Origin: Ignavibacteria bacterium UBA2333
Lineage (GTDB): Bacteria; Bacteroidota; Ignavibacteria; Kapaibacteriales; Kapaibacteriaceae
Assembly (NCBI GenBank): GCA_002344895.1
Contig: DDUR01000089.1
Coordinates: 1 to 63,924, forward strand
Length of the DNA: 63,924 nucleotides
Reading direction: 5' to 3'
Shown here in pieces: positions 55,817 to 63,924 of the stretch (positions are counted from its first letter, which is position 1; each line of letters begins with the position of its first letter). Under the pieces are notes generated by a model that was not told the origin of the DNA, made no database searches, and worked only from the letters and a program-made list of their open reading frames with translations. Made by a program: the position numbers and the translations under genes.

Positions 55817-57249
55817 AACGTCTGTTCCTCGTAGCACTTGTCTGTGTTACCAGTTCAGCAATGGCAGGAGAATCAACGTCTGTGCGCCTTCCTGGCGGCA
55901 CTAACGTTGATGTGGTAACGCTGCATAGTGACATACAGTGGCCATGGAATCTTGTCACCGATGGTGACGGTTTTCTTTGGGTTACCGATAGGGGTACGGG
56001 AAATGTCGTACGTATCGACATTGCCACAGCTACGTCTCAAAACGTTTTCCGTGGTTCATTTCTCGGTCACCAGGCACGCCCGTTCGGCATCGTCCTGCAC
56101 CCGGACTTTACATCTGGCGAGCCGTACGTATACATCACACGTACAACAGCGAACGACAAACTCCACCTCGTTCGGTATCGCTATAACGGCACCGAACTGA
56201 TGGACGAGACGGTGTTACTGACCGTGGACAATGTTCCAGCTGAGGCTGGACTCACGATGAAGCTCCTGCCGGATAATACGCTGCTACTCGCCTGTGGCAG
56301 TTATGACACGCACGATCCATCGTGGCTAGCAACGGCAAACGGCAAGATTCTGCGGGTAACGTTGGATGGAGAGCCAGCACCTGGTAATCCCCTGCCTGAC
56401 AAGACCTTTCCTAACGCGGCAACAAACTACGTCTACACGTACGGACACCGGAATCCAACAGGACTCGCCGTTGTACCATCAAGTCATCCTGTCCTAGCAG
56501 GAACACTCTTTAGTGTTGAATCGGGAGCGTTTCGCAACGACGAAGTAAATCGCCTTGTACCCGGTGGAAACTATGGATGGTGGCGCACAACGGGATACTG
56601 CAACGATGTGCCCGGTGCTACAAGCCCCGTTTGCCCCTTAACCACAGCAGACATCGTTCCTACGGGTTGTGATTTTTATACTTCGACAGCTATTCCGGAA
56701 TGGAATGGCAGTCTTCTTGTTGGCACATTACTCGGTAACGGACTTGTTCGTGTACGAATTGGACCGGATGGTTCCGTTCTGAATTCCGATTCGTCACGTC
56801 CAGCCGACGCCACACTCGCTGTCGGAGCCGATGACCGCATGGTGTTTGCCGAAAACGATGTAGCCGAAGACATCTCGGGCGTGCACGTCGATCGGTATGG
56901 TCGCGTATTCCTGACCCTCACCCGGAGAATCAACAACGAACGTACGGGACGTGTCGTGATGATCAGTAATCCCCTCGTCAGCAATGTGGCTGATGAAAGG
57001 GGGCAAAAGGGGCTTTCTGTATCCGTCAGCCCCAATCCCGTCGTTGATGTAGCACGTATAACCCTTCCCGCGTCGTCGCAGGAACGTCGGTTACGTATCA
57101 CGGACCTGCTCGGCCGAACGATGGACAGTCGTGTCCTTCCTCATGGTGACACTGGTCTTGACCTCAGCGTTGTCTCCTGGCCTGCTGGAACGTACATCGT
57201 TTCTCTTGTTGATGGCAACAACATCACAACTGCGACCTTTGCGAGGTAA
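55813..57249 (+). CDS. Secreted sugar/sorbosone dehydrogenase-like propeller with type IX signal
   Basis: A 478-residue secreted protein. A signal peptide ends near SSAMAG. The body matches the PQQ-dependent glucose/sorbosone dehydrogenase beta-propeller group, with RPFGIVLHPDF near residue 93, YGHRNPTGLAV near residue 215 and GGNYGWW near residue 253. The last 75 residues are a clear type IX sorting domain (VSPNPVVDVARI, LLGRTMDSRV, WPAGTYIVSLVDG). PQQ or metal binding is not certain. The ATG overlaps the helicase stop as ATGA, an odd pairing of a DNA enzyme with a secreted protein. GGGGC-type motifs lie at 56624-56637 and 56999-57013. Confidence 0.85.
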   Translation: MKRLFLVALVCVTSSAMAGESTSVRLPGGTNVDVVTLHSDIQWPWNLVTDGDGFLWVTDRGTGNVVRIDIATATSQNVFRGSFLGHQARPFGIVLHPDFTSGEPYVYITRTTANDKLHLVRYRYNGTELMDETVLLTVDNVPAEAGLTMKLLPDNTLLLACGSYDTHDPSWLATANGKILRVTLDGEPAPGNPLPDKTFPNAATNYVYTYGHRNPTGLAVVPSSHPVLAGTLFSVESGAFRNDEVNRLVPGGNYGWWRTTGYCNDVPGATSPVCPLTTADIVPTGCDFYTSTAIPEWNGSLLVGTLLGNGLVRVRIGPDGSVLNSDSSRPADATLAVGADDRMVFAENDVAEDISGVHVDRYGRVFLTLTRRINNERTGRVVMISNPLVSNVADERGQKGLSVSVSPNPVVDVARITLPASSQERRLRITDLLGRTMDSRVLPHGDTGLDLSVVSWPAGTYIVSLVDGNNITTATFAR

Positions 57250-57267
57250 CGTCCGTCCGTAGATTTG
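57238..57267 (+). promoter_or_regulatory. Bacteroidota-type -33/-7 promoter of the YebC gene
   Basis: TTTG (57238-57241), an 18-base spacer, then TAGATTTG (57260-57267), close to the consensus TTTG-n19-21-TAnnTTTG. The box ends 3 bases before the ATG at 57271, so the message should be leaderless. Confidence 0.6.
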
Positions 57268-57270
57268 TAC

Positions 57271-58017
57271 ATGGCCGGACACAGCAAATGGGCAAACATC
57301 AAACACCGCAAGGCCGTTGTAGACGCACGGCGCGGTAAACTTTTTACACGGATCAGTCGCGAAATCATCGTTGCTGCACGTCTTGGTGGTGGTGACCCCG
57401 AGGCCAATGCACGGTTACGTTTTGCAATCACGAACGCTCGATCCGTATCGATGCCTCTGGACAACATCAAACGCGCCATTCAGCGCGGAACTGGTGAGAT
57501 TGAGGGAGCCATCTACGAAGAAGCCGTCTTTGAAGGCTACGGTCCCGGCGGTGTTGCCGTCATCGTCTCCTGTACCACAGAAAACCGCAATCGCACCGTT
57601 GCCGACATACGAGCGACGTTCTCGAAGTATGGTGGGAATCTTGGAGAGACGAACTCGGTAGCATGGAACTTCACCTATTTGGGTGAAGTGGAGGTGCGAA
57701 CAGCGTTAACGGAAGAGCAGCTCCTTGAAACCGCACTGGAGGCAGGCGCGGACGACGTCATCATTGGCGAAGAGACGTCGACGGTTGTTTGTGCACCGGA
57801 TACACTCGGACGATGTGCATCGAGTTTGACCGAAGCAGGAATCGACGTTGTTGAGACGCGGTTCACATGGATTCCAACTACGACGGTTCCGGTAACGGAT
57901 TTGGAAACAGCAAAAAAACTCCTCAAAATGCTGGACGTGTTTGAGGAGAACGATGACGTGCAGAACGTTGTAAACAATGCTAGCATCGACGACGTCCTCG
58001 TTGATGCACTCTCATAA
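57271..58017 (+). CDS. YebC/PmpR family protein
   Basis: A 248-residue YebC-family protein. Members have been described as transcription regulators and, more recently, as factors that help ribosomes through difficult sequences. The N-terminus MAGHSKWANIKHRKAVVDARRG is diagnostic, and so are YEGYGPGG-like text (FEGYGPGGVAV near residue 90) and GGNLGETNSVAWNF near residue 118. It starts at the ATG at 57271. It is followed by ruvC after 6 bases, the common YebC-RuvC pairing. Confidence 0.94.
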   Translation: MAGHSKWANIKHRKAVVDARRGKLFTRISREIIVAARLGGGDPEANARLRFAITNARSVSMPLDNIKRAIQRGTGEIEGAIYEEAVFEGYGPGGVAVIVSCTTENRNRTVADIRATFSKYGGNLGETNSVAWNFTYLGEVEVRTALTEEQLLETALEAGADDVIIGEETSTVVCAPDTLGRCASSLTEAGIDVVETRFTWIPTTTVPVTDLETAKKLLKMLDVFEENDDVQNVVNNASIDDVLVDALS

Positions 58018-58023
58018 CGCCGT

Positions 58024-58587
58024 ATGCGTATCCTTGGTATTGACCCAGGCAGTGTAACCTGCGGATACGGTGTAATTGACGTAGAGGGAAAAACATTTCA
58101 CCTTGTTGAATACGGCGTTGTTCACGTCAAACGCCACTCATCTTCCTTCCCGCAACGACTCCGCGAAATCCACCGTCGGCTCCAGGCAGTTATCGAACGC
58201 AGTAAACCCGACGTCTGCGCCATGGAGAAGGTCTTCTATGCAAAAAGTGTCAAGAGTGTCGTCCAACTCTCCCACGCCCGTGGCGTAGCCATGCTCGTCT
58301 GTGCCGATGCCGATCGTGATCCAATTGAATACACACCAATGCAAGTAAAGCGTGCTGTTACAGGTCGTGGTGCCGCCTCAAAAGAACAAGTTCAACAAAT
58401 GGTCCTCGCCCTCCTCCGTATTGACGAAACACCGGACTACTACGATGCGACGGATGCTTTGGCAATTGCCATTTGTCACGCTATCAATGGTGGTCCACCA
58501 CAATCTGTTGCTTCGGGACGTACCGCAAAAAAAACAAAGGATGCCTGGAAAAAGTTTATCGAAGACAATCCAGGGCGGGTGAAGTGA
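58024..58587 (+). CDS. ruvC: Holliday junction resolvase RuvC
   Basis: A 187-residue endonuclease that cuts Holliday junctions with RuvA and RuvB. The acidic catalytic residues are D7 in LGIDPGSVTCGYG, E68 in AMEKVFYAKS and the pair in DATDALAIAICH near residues 139-146. The length is normal, with a basic tail. It lies 6 bases after the YebC gene; ruvA and ruvB are not in the window. Confidence 0.95.
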   Translation: MRILGIDPGSVTCGYGVIDVEGKTFHLVEYGVVHVKRHSSSFPQRLREIHRRLQAVIERSKPDVCAMEKVFYAKSVKSVVQLSHARGVAMLVCADADRDPIEYTPMQVKRAVTGRGAASKEQVQQMVLALLRIDETPDYYDATDALAIAICHAINGGPPQSVASGRTAKKTKDAWKKFIEDNPGRVK

Positions 58588-58616
58588 GTGATGGGGTTAA
58601 TGGTGGGGAGGCATCG

Positions 58617-58624
58617 TATCTTTG
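58617..58624 (+). promoter_or_regulatory. Bacteroidota-type -7 promoter box (gap)
   Basis: TATCTTTG matches TAnnTTTG exactly, 40 bases before the gap ATG. Unlike several other boxes here it predicts a normal leader of about 35 bases. Confidence 0.5.
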
Positions 58625-58664
58625 CTCTTCTTCACTCACTCCCCTATCTCTTACGGAAGACATC

Positions 58665-59654
58665 ATGGCCACGCGTATTGCGATTAATGGGTTTGGACGG
58701 ATTGGACGACTGGTTTTTCGAGCCATTAAACAACGTGGGCTCGACGTTGACATCGTCGGGATTAACGACTTGACGGATGCGGCAACACTTGCCCATTTGT
58801 TGAAGTACGACTCGGCCCACGGACGCTTTCAAGGTACTGTTGGTGTTGATGGTAACGATATCATCGTGAATGGAGATCGGGTGACCGTGTCGGCCGAGAA
58901 GGATCCGACGAAGATTCCATTCGAGAATCTCGACGTGATGATTGAGTCGACCGGTGTGTTCACCAGCCGTGAACAGCTCTCCGTTCACCTCTCAAAGGCC
59001 CGGAAGGTTATCCTTACTGCACCAGCCAAGGATAAACTCGATGCAACGGTTGTCCTTGGTGTGAATGATTCGATTCTCACCGGCAACGAGTCCATCCTTT
59101 CCAACGCTTCGTGCACCACAAACTGCCTTGCACCAATGGTAAAGGTCCTCGATGATACCTTCGGTATCGAGCAGGGCTACATGGTTACGGTACACGCCTA
59201 TACGAACGACCAGCGTATTCTCGATCTTCCACACAAGGATCTCCGTCGCGCACGGGCCGCTGCTGTGAACATCATTCCTACGTCAACCGGTGCTGCCAAG
59301 GCCGTCACAGAGGTGCTTCCGCACCTAAAGGGTAAACTTGATGGTGGCTCCTATCGTGTACCAGTACCCGATGGTTCGATTACAGACTTTACAGCCGTTC
59401 TCTCGAAAGCAGCGTCGAAGGAAGAGATTAATGCAGCCATGAAGGCCGCCGCCGATGGACCACTGGCAGGCATTCTGGAATATTCTACAGATCCACTTGT
59501 TTCGACAGACATCATCGGTAATCCTCATTCGTGCATCTTCGATGCAAAGTCAACCATGTCCATGGGAACCTTTGTGAAGGTTGTTGGCTGGTACGACAAT
59601 GAGTGGGGCTATTCGAATCGTATCGTGGACCTTGTGACACGGGTGGCAGGGTGA
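58665..59654 (+). CDS. gap: Glyceraldehyde-3-phosphate dehydrogenase
   Basis: A 329-residue glycolytic enzyme that makes 1,3-bisphosphoglycerate with NAD. It begins at the ATG at 58665 with ATRIAINGFGRIGR. The catalytic Cys is in SNASCTTNCLAP near residue 147, and the C-terminus has WYDNEWGYSNRIVDL. The stop overlaps the pgk start as GTGA, so gap and pgk are made together as a two-gene glycolytic operon. Confidence 0.96.
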   Translation: MATRIAINGFGRIGRLVFRAIKQRGLDVDIVGINDLTDAATLAHLLKYDSAHGRFQGTVGVDGNDIIVNGDRVTVSAEKDPTKIPFENLDVMIESTGVFTSREQLSVHLSKARKVILTAPAKDKLDATVVLGVNDSILTGNESILSNASCTTNCLAPMVKVLDDTFGIEQGYMVTVHAYTNDQRILDLPHKDLRRARAAAVNIIPTSTGAAKAVTEVLPHLKGKLDGGSYRVPVPDGSITDFTAVLSKAASKEEINAAMKAAADGPLAGILEYSTDPLVSTDIIGNPHSCIFDAKSTMSMGTFVKVVGWYDNEWGYSNRIVDLVTRVAG

Positions 59655-60844
59655 TTACGACGATTACCGACGTAGACGTAACAGGCAAACGGGTCCTTAC
59701 ACGCGTCGATTTTAACGTACCACAAGACGAAAACGGCCGCATAACGGACGATACACGCATTGTGGAAACGGTACCAACTCTTCGTGCCATAACGGAACGC
59801 GGTGGTATCGCTGTTGTGATGTCACATCTTGGTCGTCCCAAGGGCAGTCGACAACCAAAATATTCCTTGCGCCCCATAGCCAACCACCTCGCAGAGGTGG
59901 TTGGCGGCCCCGTTCACTTTGCCGAAGACTGTATTGGTCCTGTTGCCGAAGCTGCTGTGGCAGCTGCACAGCCAGGGTCAATCGTTGTTCTTGAAAATCT
60001 TCGGTTTTATGCTGAGGAAGAACAGAACGATGTAATGTTTGCAACTGCTCTCGCCAAACTGGGCGACGTCTACTGTAACGATGCGTTTGGAACGGCTCAC
60101 CGCGCCCATGCAAGCACGGCCGGAGTTGCAGCATTCCTTCCTGTTCGTTGTGCTGGACTCTTGATGCAGAAAGAACTCGACTACCTTGGGCGTGCCCTTG
60201 CTGAACCAAAACGTCCGCTTGTGGCTGTTCTCGGTGGATCAAAAATTTCTGGAAAAATTGACGTCATACGCGCACTGATGGATTCGTGTGATACGATCCT
60301 CGTTGGTGGTGGTATGATGTTCACCTTCCTTGTGGCACAGGGTAAAAACGTAGGTGCTTCGCTTGTTGAAGAAGACCGGTTAAACATGGCTCGTGAGCTC
60401 TTGGCCGAAGCTGAACGTCGAGGTGTTCGCTTGCTCATTCCCTCGGATACCATTGCCGCCGATCGTTTTGCCGCTGATGCAGCAACGAAAACAGTTAAGG
60501 TAACCGACATTGAATCGGGTTGGATGGGCCTTGATATTGGTCCGGATACGACGGCAACCTTCGCGGATGTGATTCACTCCGCTGGAACGGTTGTCTGGAA
60601 CGGACCCATGGGTGTGTTTGAGTTCCCGGCATTTTCTCACGGCACCCGTGCCATCGCAGATGCCCTTGTGGCGGCAACCGAACAGGGTGCGATAACAATT
60701 GTTGGTGGTGGTGATTCAGCAGCGGCCATTACGCAGTTTGGACTGGCTCAGCGGGTCACCCACGTGAGCACCGGAGGCGGTGCCTCGCTCGAGTTTCTCG
60801 AAGGAAAGGTGTTGCCAGGTGTGGCCGCATTGGAACTGACGTAA
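59651..60844 (+). CDS. pgk: Phosphoglycerate kinase
   Basis: A 397-residue kinase that makes ATP from 1,3-bisphosphoglycerate. VDFNVPQDENGRI, SHLGRPKG and NDAFGTAHRAHAS mark the substrate domain; GGSKISGKIDVI and GGGDSAAA mark the nucleotide domain. The start is a GTG at 59651 whose last bases form the gap stop; the frame also runs upstream inside gap but without coding character. A long hairpin follows the stop at 60856-60908. Confidence 0.95.
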   Translation: MITTITDVDVTGKRVLTRVDFNVPQDENGRITDDTRIVETVPTLRAITERGGIAVVMSHLGRPKGSRQPKYSLRPIANHLAEVVGGPVHFAEDCIGPVAEAAVAAAQPGSIVVLENLRFYAEEEQNDVMFATALAKLGDVYCNDAFGTAHRAHASTAGVAAFLPVRCAGLLMQKELDYLGRALAEPKRPLVAVLGGSKISGKIDVIRALMDSCDTILVGGGMMFTFLVAQGKNVGASLVEEDRLNMARELLAEAERRGVRLLIPSDTIAADRFAADAATKTVKVTDIESGWMGLDIGPDTTATFADVIHSAGTVVWNGPMGVFEFPAFSHGTRAIADALVAATEQGAITIVGGGDSAAAITQFGLAQRVTHVSTGGGASLEFLEGKVLPGVAALELT

Positions 60845-60855
60845 CAGAACGAACG

Positions 60856-60908
60856 TTGGCGAGCAATGGAGGACGACGGCACACGTCATACGGCCCATTG
60901 TTCGCCAA
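60856..60908 (+). terminator. Long hairpin between pgk and the rhomboid gene
   Basis: TTGGCGAGCAATGG (60856-60869) pairs with CCATTGTTCGCCAA (60895-60908), 14 bp with one G-U, with an inner GACG/CGTC stem and a following TTT. It lies 11 bases past the pgk stop and 12 bases before the rhomboid ATG. It probably terminates or attenuates the gap-pgk transcript. Confidence 0.6.
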
Positions 60909-60920
60909 TTTCAAGATCAC

Positions 60921-61856
60921 ATGAATCCCATGGCCCGCGGAGGAGGATTTCGGTTCTTCCCGCCCTTCATCAAGTTCCTCCTCATTTCAAACGTCGCTGT
61001 TTTTGCAGTTACGGCATTGTTTGCCGTGGGTATGACGTTTGACGGCTTGCCATTACAGGATGTAATTTCAAGAACGTTCGCCTTACAGCCGCTTGAGAGT
61101 GGTTTGTTTCGTCCATGGCAAGTGGTAACCTATCAATTCCTCCACGGAGGTTTGAGCCACATATTCTTCAACATGTTTGCCTTATGGATGTTTGGCCAGG
61201 AGCTGGAGAATATCTGGGGAAGCAGAAGGTTTGCGACGTACTATCTCGTCAGTGGTATCGTAGCCGCGATAACACACCTTCTCGTTAGCCCAATGCTCGA
61301 CACGACACTGTTACCAACGGTGGGTGCATCAGGCAGTATAATGGGTGTTCTTCTTGCATTCGGATTAACTTTTCCGAATCGTCCAGTTCTTATGTTCCCC
61401 ATCTTCTTTCCGATTCCGGCAAAGTTTTTTGTCCTCATCTATGCGGGCCTCGACCTTATCAACGGTTTCCTGAACACGTCGGACGGAATTGCACACTTTG
61501 CGCACCTCGGTGGTGCATTAGGCGGATTCCTCTTGTTACGATTTGGCGGGCCGTTATTCCGGCTGGTTGATAAGACGGCAACCGGGTCAATGCGACGTGA
61601 AGAACGTGTGGTTGACGCGCGATATCGAGATCTTGACAACTCAAACATTGTTGTACTGGATGATGAACGCCCACCGGTACGAACGGAAGCACCAGCGCGG
61701 CAGTTAACACGAACGCCGACGAAGTTTCTCGTCGACGGACGTCCGATCACGCAGGAAGAAATCGACGAGATCCTTGACCGTATCAAGGATCACGGTTATC
61801 ATTCGCTGAGTGAGAGCGACAAACGGATTCTTTTTGAAGTCAGTAAACAGATGTAA
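60921..61856 (+). CDS. Rhomboid-family intramembrane serine protease
   Basis: A 311-residue polytopic protease cutting substrates within the membrane. The catalytic Ser is in GASGSIMGVLLAF near residue 136 and the catalytic His in FAHLGGALGGFLL near residue 194. HGGLSHIFFNMFALWMFG near residue 75 is the conserved loop/TM2 region. The C-terminal 90 residues are a soluble tail ending in a short helical domain (ITQEEIDEILDRIKDHGYHSLSESDKRIL), common in Bacteroidota rhomboids. The stop overlaps the ispG start (TAATG). Confidence 0.92.
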   Translation: MNPMARGGGFRFFPPFIKFLLISNVAVFAVTALFAVGMTFDGLPLQDVISRTFALQPLESGLFRPWQVVTYQFLHGGLSHIFFNMFALWMFGQELENIWGSRRFATYYLVSGIVAAITHLLVSPMLDTTLLPTVGASGSIMGVLLAFGLTFPNRPVLMFPIFFPIPAKFFVLIYAGLDLINGFLNTSDGIAHFAHLGGALGGFLLLRFGGPLFRLVDKTATGSMRREERVVDARYRDLDNSNIVVLDDERPPVRTEAPARQLTRTPTKFLVDGRPITQEEIDEILDRIKDHGYHSLSESDKRILFEVSKQM

Positions 61857-63796
61857 TGACGCCAACAACGTCCGAATCTCTTCGCTGGTGCCCGAGCACC
61901 GTTACGTATCGCCGACGTGAGACCGTTGAGGTCACAATCGGCGATCTCCGTTTGGGTTCTGCCCATCCGATTCGTTTGCAGTCGATGACGACAACGAACA
62001 CGATGGATACAGAGGCAACCATTGCGCAGAGTATCCGCATGATTGAAGCCGGTTGCGAACTTGTTCGCATCACGGCTCCGAGTATGCGCGAAGCAAAAAA
62101 TCTCGAAGCAATTCGTGCCGGTCTGCGTCAACGAGGATATTCCACTCCCCTAGTGGCGGATATTCATTACACACCGAATGCCGCAGAGATTGCAGCACGT
62201 GTAGTAGAAAAGGTTCGTATTAATCCGGGCAACTACGTCGACAAAAAACAGTTTGCCGTCAAGGAATACGACGACGTATCATACGCTGCCGAACTCGATC
62301 GTGTTCGCGACAAGTTTGTACCGCTCCTACGCATTTGTAAGGAATACGGCACAGCATTACGTATCGGCACGAATCACGGTTCCCTGAGTGATCGGATTGT
62401 AAACCGTTTTGGTGACAATCCCGTAGGAATGGTAGAGAGTGCCCTTGAGTTCCTTCGGATAGCTGACGATGAAGGGTTTCACAACATCGTCTTGTCGATG
62501 AAGTCGAGTAATCCCCTCATCATGATTGCCGCCTACCGTCTGCTTGTTGCGCGCCTCGATGCTGAAGGACTTTCACCCTATCCTTTACATCTCGGAGTGA
62601 CGGAAGCAGGTGACGGTGAAGATGGACGTATTAAGTCGGCTGTTGGCATCGGAACATTACTCGAAGACGGACTCGGTGATACCATCCGCGTGTCGTTAAC
62701 CGAAGAACCGGAGGCCGAGATTCCTGTCGCACGAGATCTAGCATCTCGTTATCCGCGTACGGGGGATCCCGTCGGCCCTGAGCGTGACCTGCCATGGGAT
62801 GTGTTTACCTATCGCCGACGTGCAACAACACAGGTTGCCAACATCGGACACGATACGGTGCCGCGTGTTGTTGCAGACATCTCCAACGTGACCATTACGT
62901 CAATGACGGACCTTTCGCCGTATGGTCACCACTACGATGCCATCACCGATAAATGGTCGATGACAGAAATGGGCGCCGACTATCTCTATGTTGGTCAGCG
63001 GCACCTACCCTTTATGCCACCAAATGGAACTCGCTTACTTGTTGATTATACCGTTTGGTTAACACTCGAGGATCGGTTCTACAACGTTCCTGTTCTGACA
63101 TTAGAGGAATGGGGCAAAGGGGCAACCAGACATTCTGTGGTGAACGTTCTCCGTATTGATGTAACAGAGATTCCCCAGTTACTCGACACGCTAACCTCTG
63201 ATGCGTCAACAACCGCAACAGTTGTTGTCCTACTATCATCATCACATGTACACTGGATGCCGTCAATTCGTTACGCCATGGCGCAACTCATTGATGCCAA
63301 TGTTCGTGTGCCAGTCCTGTTTCACTACGGTAGCCAGAGTCCTCAAACGTCACCCATCCTTGCTGCATCAACAGATCTTGGCGGATTGTTTGCTGACGGA
63401 CTTGGTGACGGCATCATGATGGCAAGTCCATCCGATCCGGCACAGGCAAACTCGCTTGCCTTCGGCATCTTGCAGGCTACACGCACGCGCATGACAAAGG
63501 CAGAATACATCAGCTGTCCAAGTTGCGGTCGTACCTTGTTTGACCTGCAGGAAACAACTGCGGCCATCCGTGCAGCAACGGATCATCTTATCGGCGTAAA
63601 GATTGGCATTATGGGATGTATCGTGAACGGGCCTGGTGAAATGGCCGATGCTGACTATGGATACGTTGGTTCAGGTCCAGATCGAATTACGCTGTATAAG
63701 GGTCAAGAAATCGTTAAGCGTAATATTCCCACGACTGAGGCAATTTCTGAACTGTTATCCCTCATCAACGCAGATCGTAACTCGGAAAATTCGTAA
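61856..63796 (+). CDS. ispG: 4-hydroxy-3-methylbut-2-en-1-yl diphosphate synthase, long form
   Basis: A 646-residue 4Fe-4S enzyme of the MEP isoprenoid pathway. The N-terminal TIM barrel has LGSAHPIRLQSMTTTNTMDT and RINPGNYVDKK. The C-terminal cluster domain has CPSCGR and GCIVNGPGEMADADYGYVG, giving the three Cys and one Glu ligands. Typical bacterial IspG is about 370 residues; this one carries an extra domain of about 250 residues in the middle, as in plants, Bacteroidota and Chlorobi. A GGGGC-type motif at 63111-63123 lies in that insert. A strong terminator follows. Confidence 0.94.
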   Translation: MTPTTSESLRWCPSTVTYRRRETVEVTIGDLRLGSAHPIRLQSMTTTNTMDTEATIAQSIRMIEAGCELVRITAPSMREAKNLEAIRAGLRQRGYSTPLVADIHYTPNAAEIAARVVEKVRINPGNYVDKKQFAVKEYDDVSYAAELDRVRDKFVPLLRICKEYGTALRIGTNHGSLSDRIVNRFGDNPVGMVESALEFLRIADDEGFHNIVLSMKSSNPLIMIAAYRLLVARLDAEGLSPYPLHLGVTEAGDGEDGRIKSAVGIGTLLEDGLGDTIRVSLTEEPEAEIPVARDLASRYPRTGDPVGPERDLPWDVFTYRRRATTQVANIGHDTVPRVVADISNVTITSMTDLSPYGHHYDAITDKWSMTEMGADYLYVGQRHLPFMPPNGTRLLVDYTVWLTLEDRFYNVPVLTLEEWGKGATRHSVVNVLRIDVTEIPQLLDTLTSDASTTATVVVLLSSSHVHWMPSIRYAMAQLIDANVRVPVLFHYGSQSPQTSPILAASTDLGGLFADGLGDGIMMASPSDPAQANSLAFGILQATRTRMTKAEYISCPSCGRTLFDLQETTAAIRAATDHLIGVKIGIMGCIVNGPGEMADADYGYVGSGPDRITLYKGQEIVKRNIPTTEAISELLSLINADRNSENS

Positions 63797-63853
63797 TTTT
63801 GAAACTGAGTTGAGCGGCCCTCTCTCCCCTGAGTGCCGCGCTAGATGCTCTTA

Positions 63854-63888
63854 CCTGGAGTCCGCACAACACTCCGGGTTTTTTTTTT
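63854..63888 (+). terminator. Rho-independent terminator after ispG
   Basis: CCTGGAGT (63854-63861) pairs with ACTCCGGG (63871-63878), with one G-U pair, followed by ten T. It lies 57 bases past the ispG stop. The last 36 bases of the window show nothing recognisable. Confidence 0.9.
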
Positions 63889-63924
63889 GCTCCAACGTTT
63901 CCCCGTGAGCGTCAGCGAACACCC

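Noticed and set aside
58473..58664. Upstream extension of gap overlapping ruvC
   Set aside because: The segment lies inside ruvC and the gap promoter, and the conserved GAPDH N-terminus begins at 58665.

Overview
The window is a dense, mostly housekeeping stretch of a bacterial chromosome, about half G+C by eye, from the Bacteroidota/Chlorobiota side of the FCB group; a Kapabacteria-like or Ignavibacteria-like organism fits best, but this is inference. The evidence is a type IX secretion pair (PorU and PorV), several secreted proteins with type IX C-terminal signals, alternative complex III next to an A2-type cytochrome oxidase, a long-form IspG, and promoter boxes of the Bacteroidota type (TAnnTTTG). 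The first 12 bases match the 3' end of an Illumina adapter, so the left edge is probably an assembly end.

Layout. 1-10.5 kb: an EF-G-like GTPase, a secreted unknown plus PruA (minus strand), a DedA membrane protein, then porU-porV (minus). 10.5-12.7 kb: tRNA-Gly, lipB and lpdA (minus). 12.8-28.3 kb: one long minus-strand respiratory cluster read as cytochrome c, ctaC, ctaD, ctaA, ctaB, ctaE, ctaF, a SCO protein, a DUF420 protein, a small membrane protein, then actA-B-C-D-E-F. Together these encode quinol oxidation by alternative complex III, electron transfer by cytochrome c, oxygen reduction, and the heme A and copper assembly factors. 28.4-31.4 kb: a sugar-nucleotide epimerase, purD and a YdeI-like protein.

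31.5-40.8 kb is the accessory part. It holds three two-gene cassettes. Each pairs a Cys-rich secreted protein of about 240 residues with a larger secreted beta-propeller-like protein carrying a type IX C-terminal signal. Two cassettes are tandem duplicates with repeated intergenic DNA, followed by a 195-bp remnant of a further copy. The third faces the other way, and its Cys-rich gene is broken by two frameshifts, the first at a (TC)7 tract inside the signal peptide. This looks like a slippage-prone, phase-variable surface or secreted locus and is the best candidate for something undescribed.

40.9-63.9 kb returns to core genes: a DUF3127 protein, alaS, a Methyltransf_32 enzyme, an M61 peptidase, a TrmH-family methyltransferase with a 12-bp minisatellite, an isolated nuoD, an esterase, tRNA-Leu and tRNA-Ser beside a tandem 31-bp palindromic repeat, rsgA, recJ, a nuclease-helicase fusion, a secreted sugar-dehydrogenase-like protein, yebC, ruvC, gap-pgk, a rhomboid protease and ispG with a strong terminator.

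Two signals cut across the annotation. One is a dispersed DNA motif, GGGGCAAA(N)GGGGC, seen on both strands and in different reading frames about 14 times, but absent from the accessory block. The other is a TAnnTTTG promoter box placed 3-5 bases before several start codons, which predicts leaderless mRNAs.
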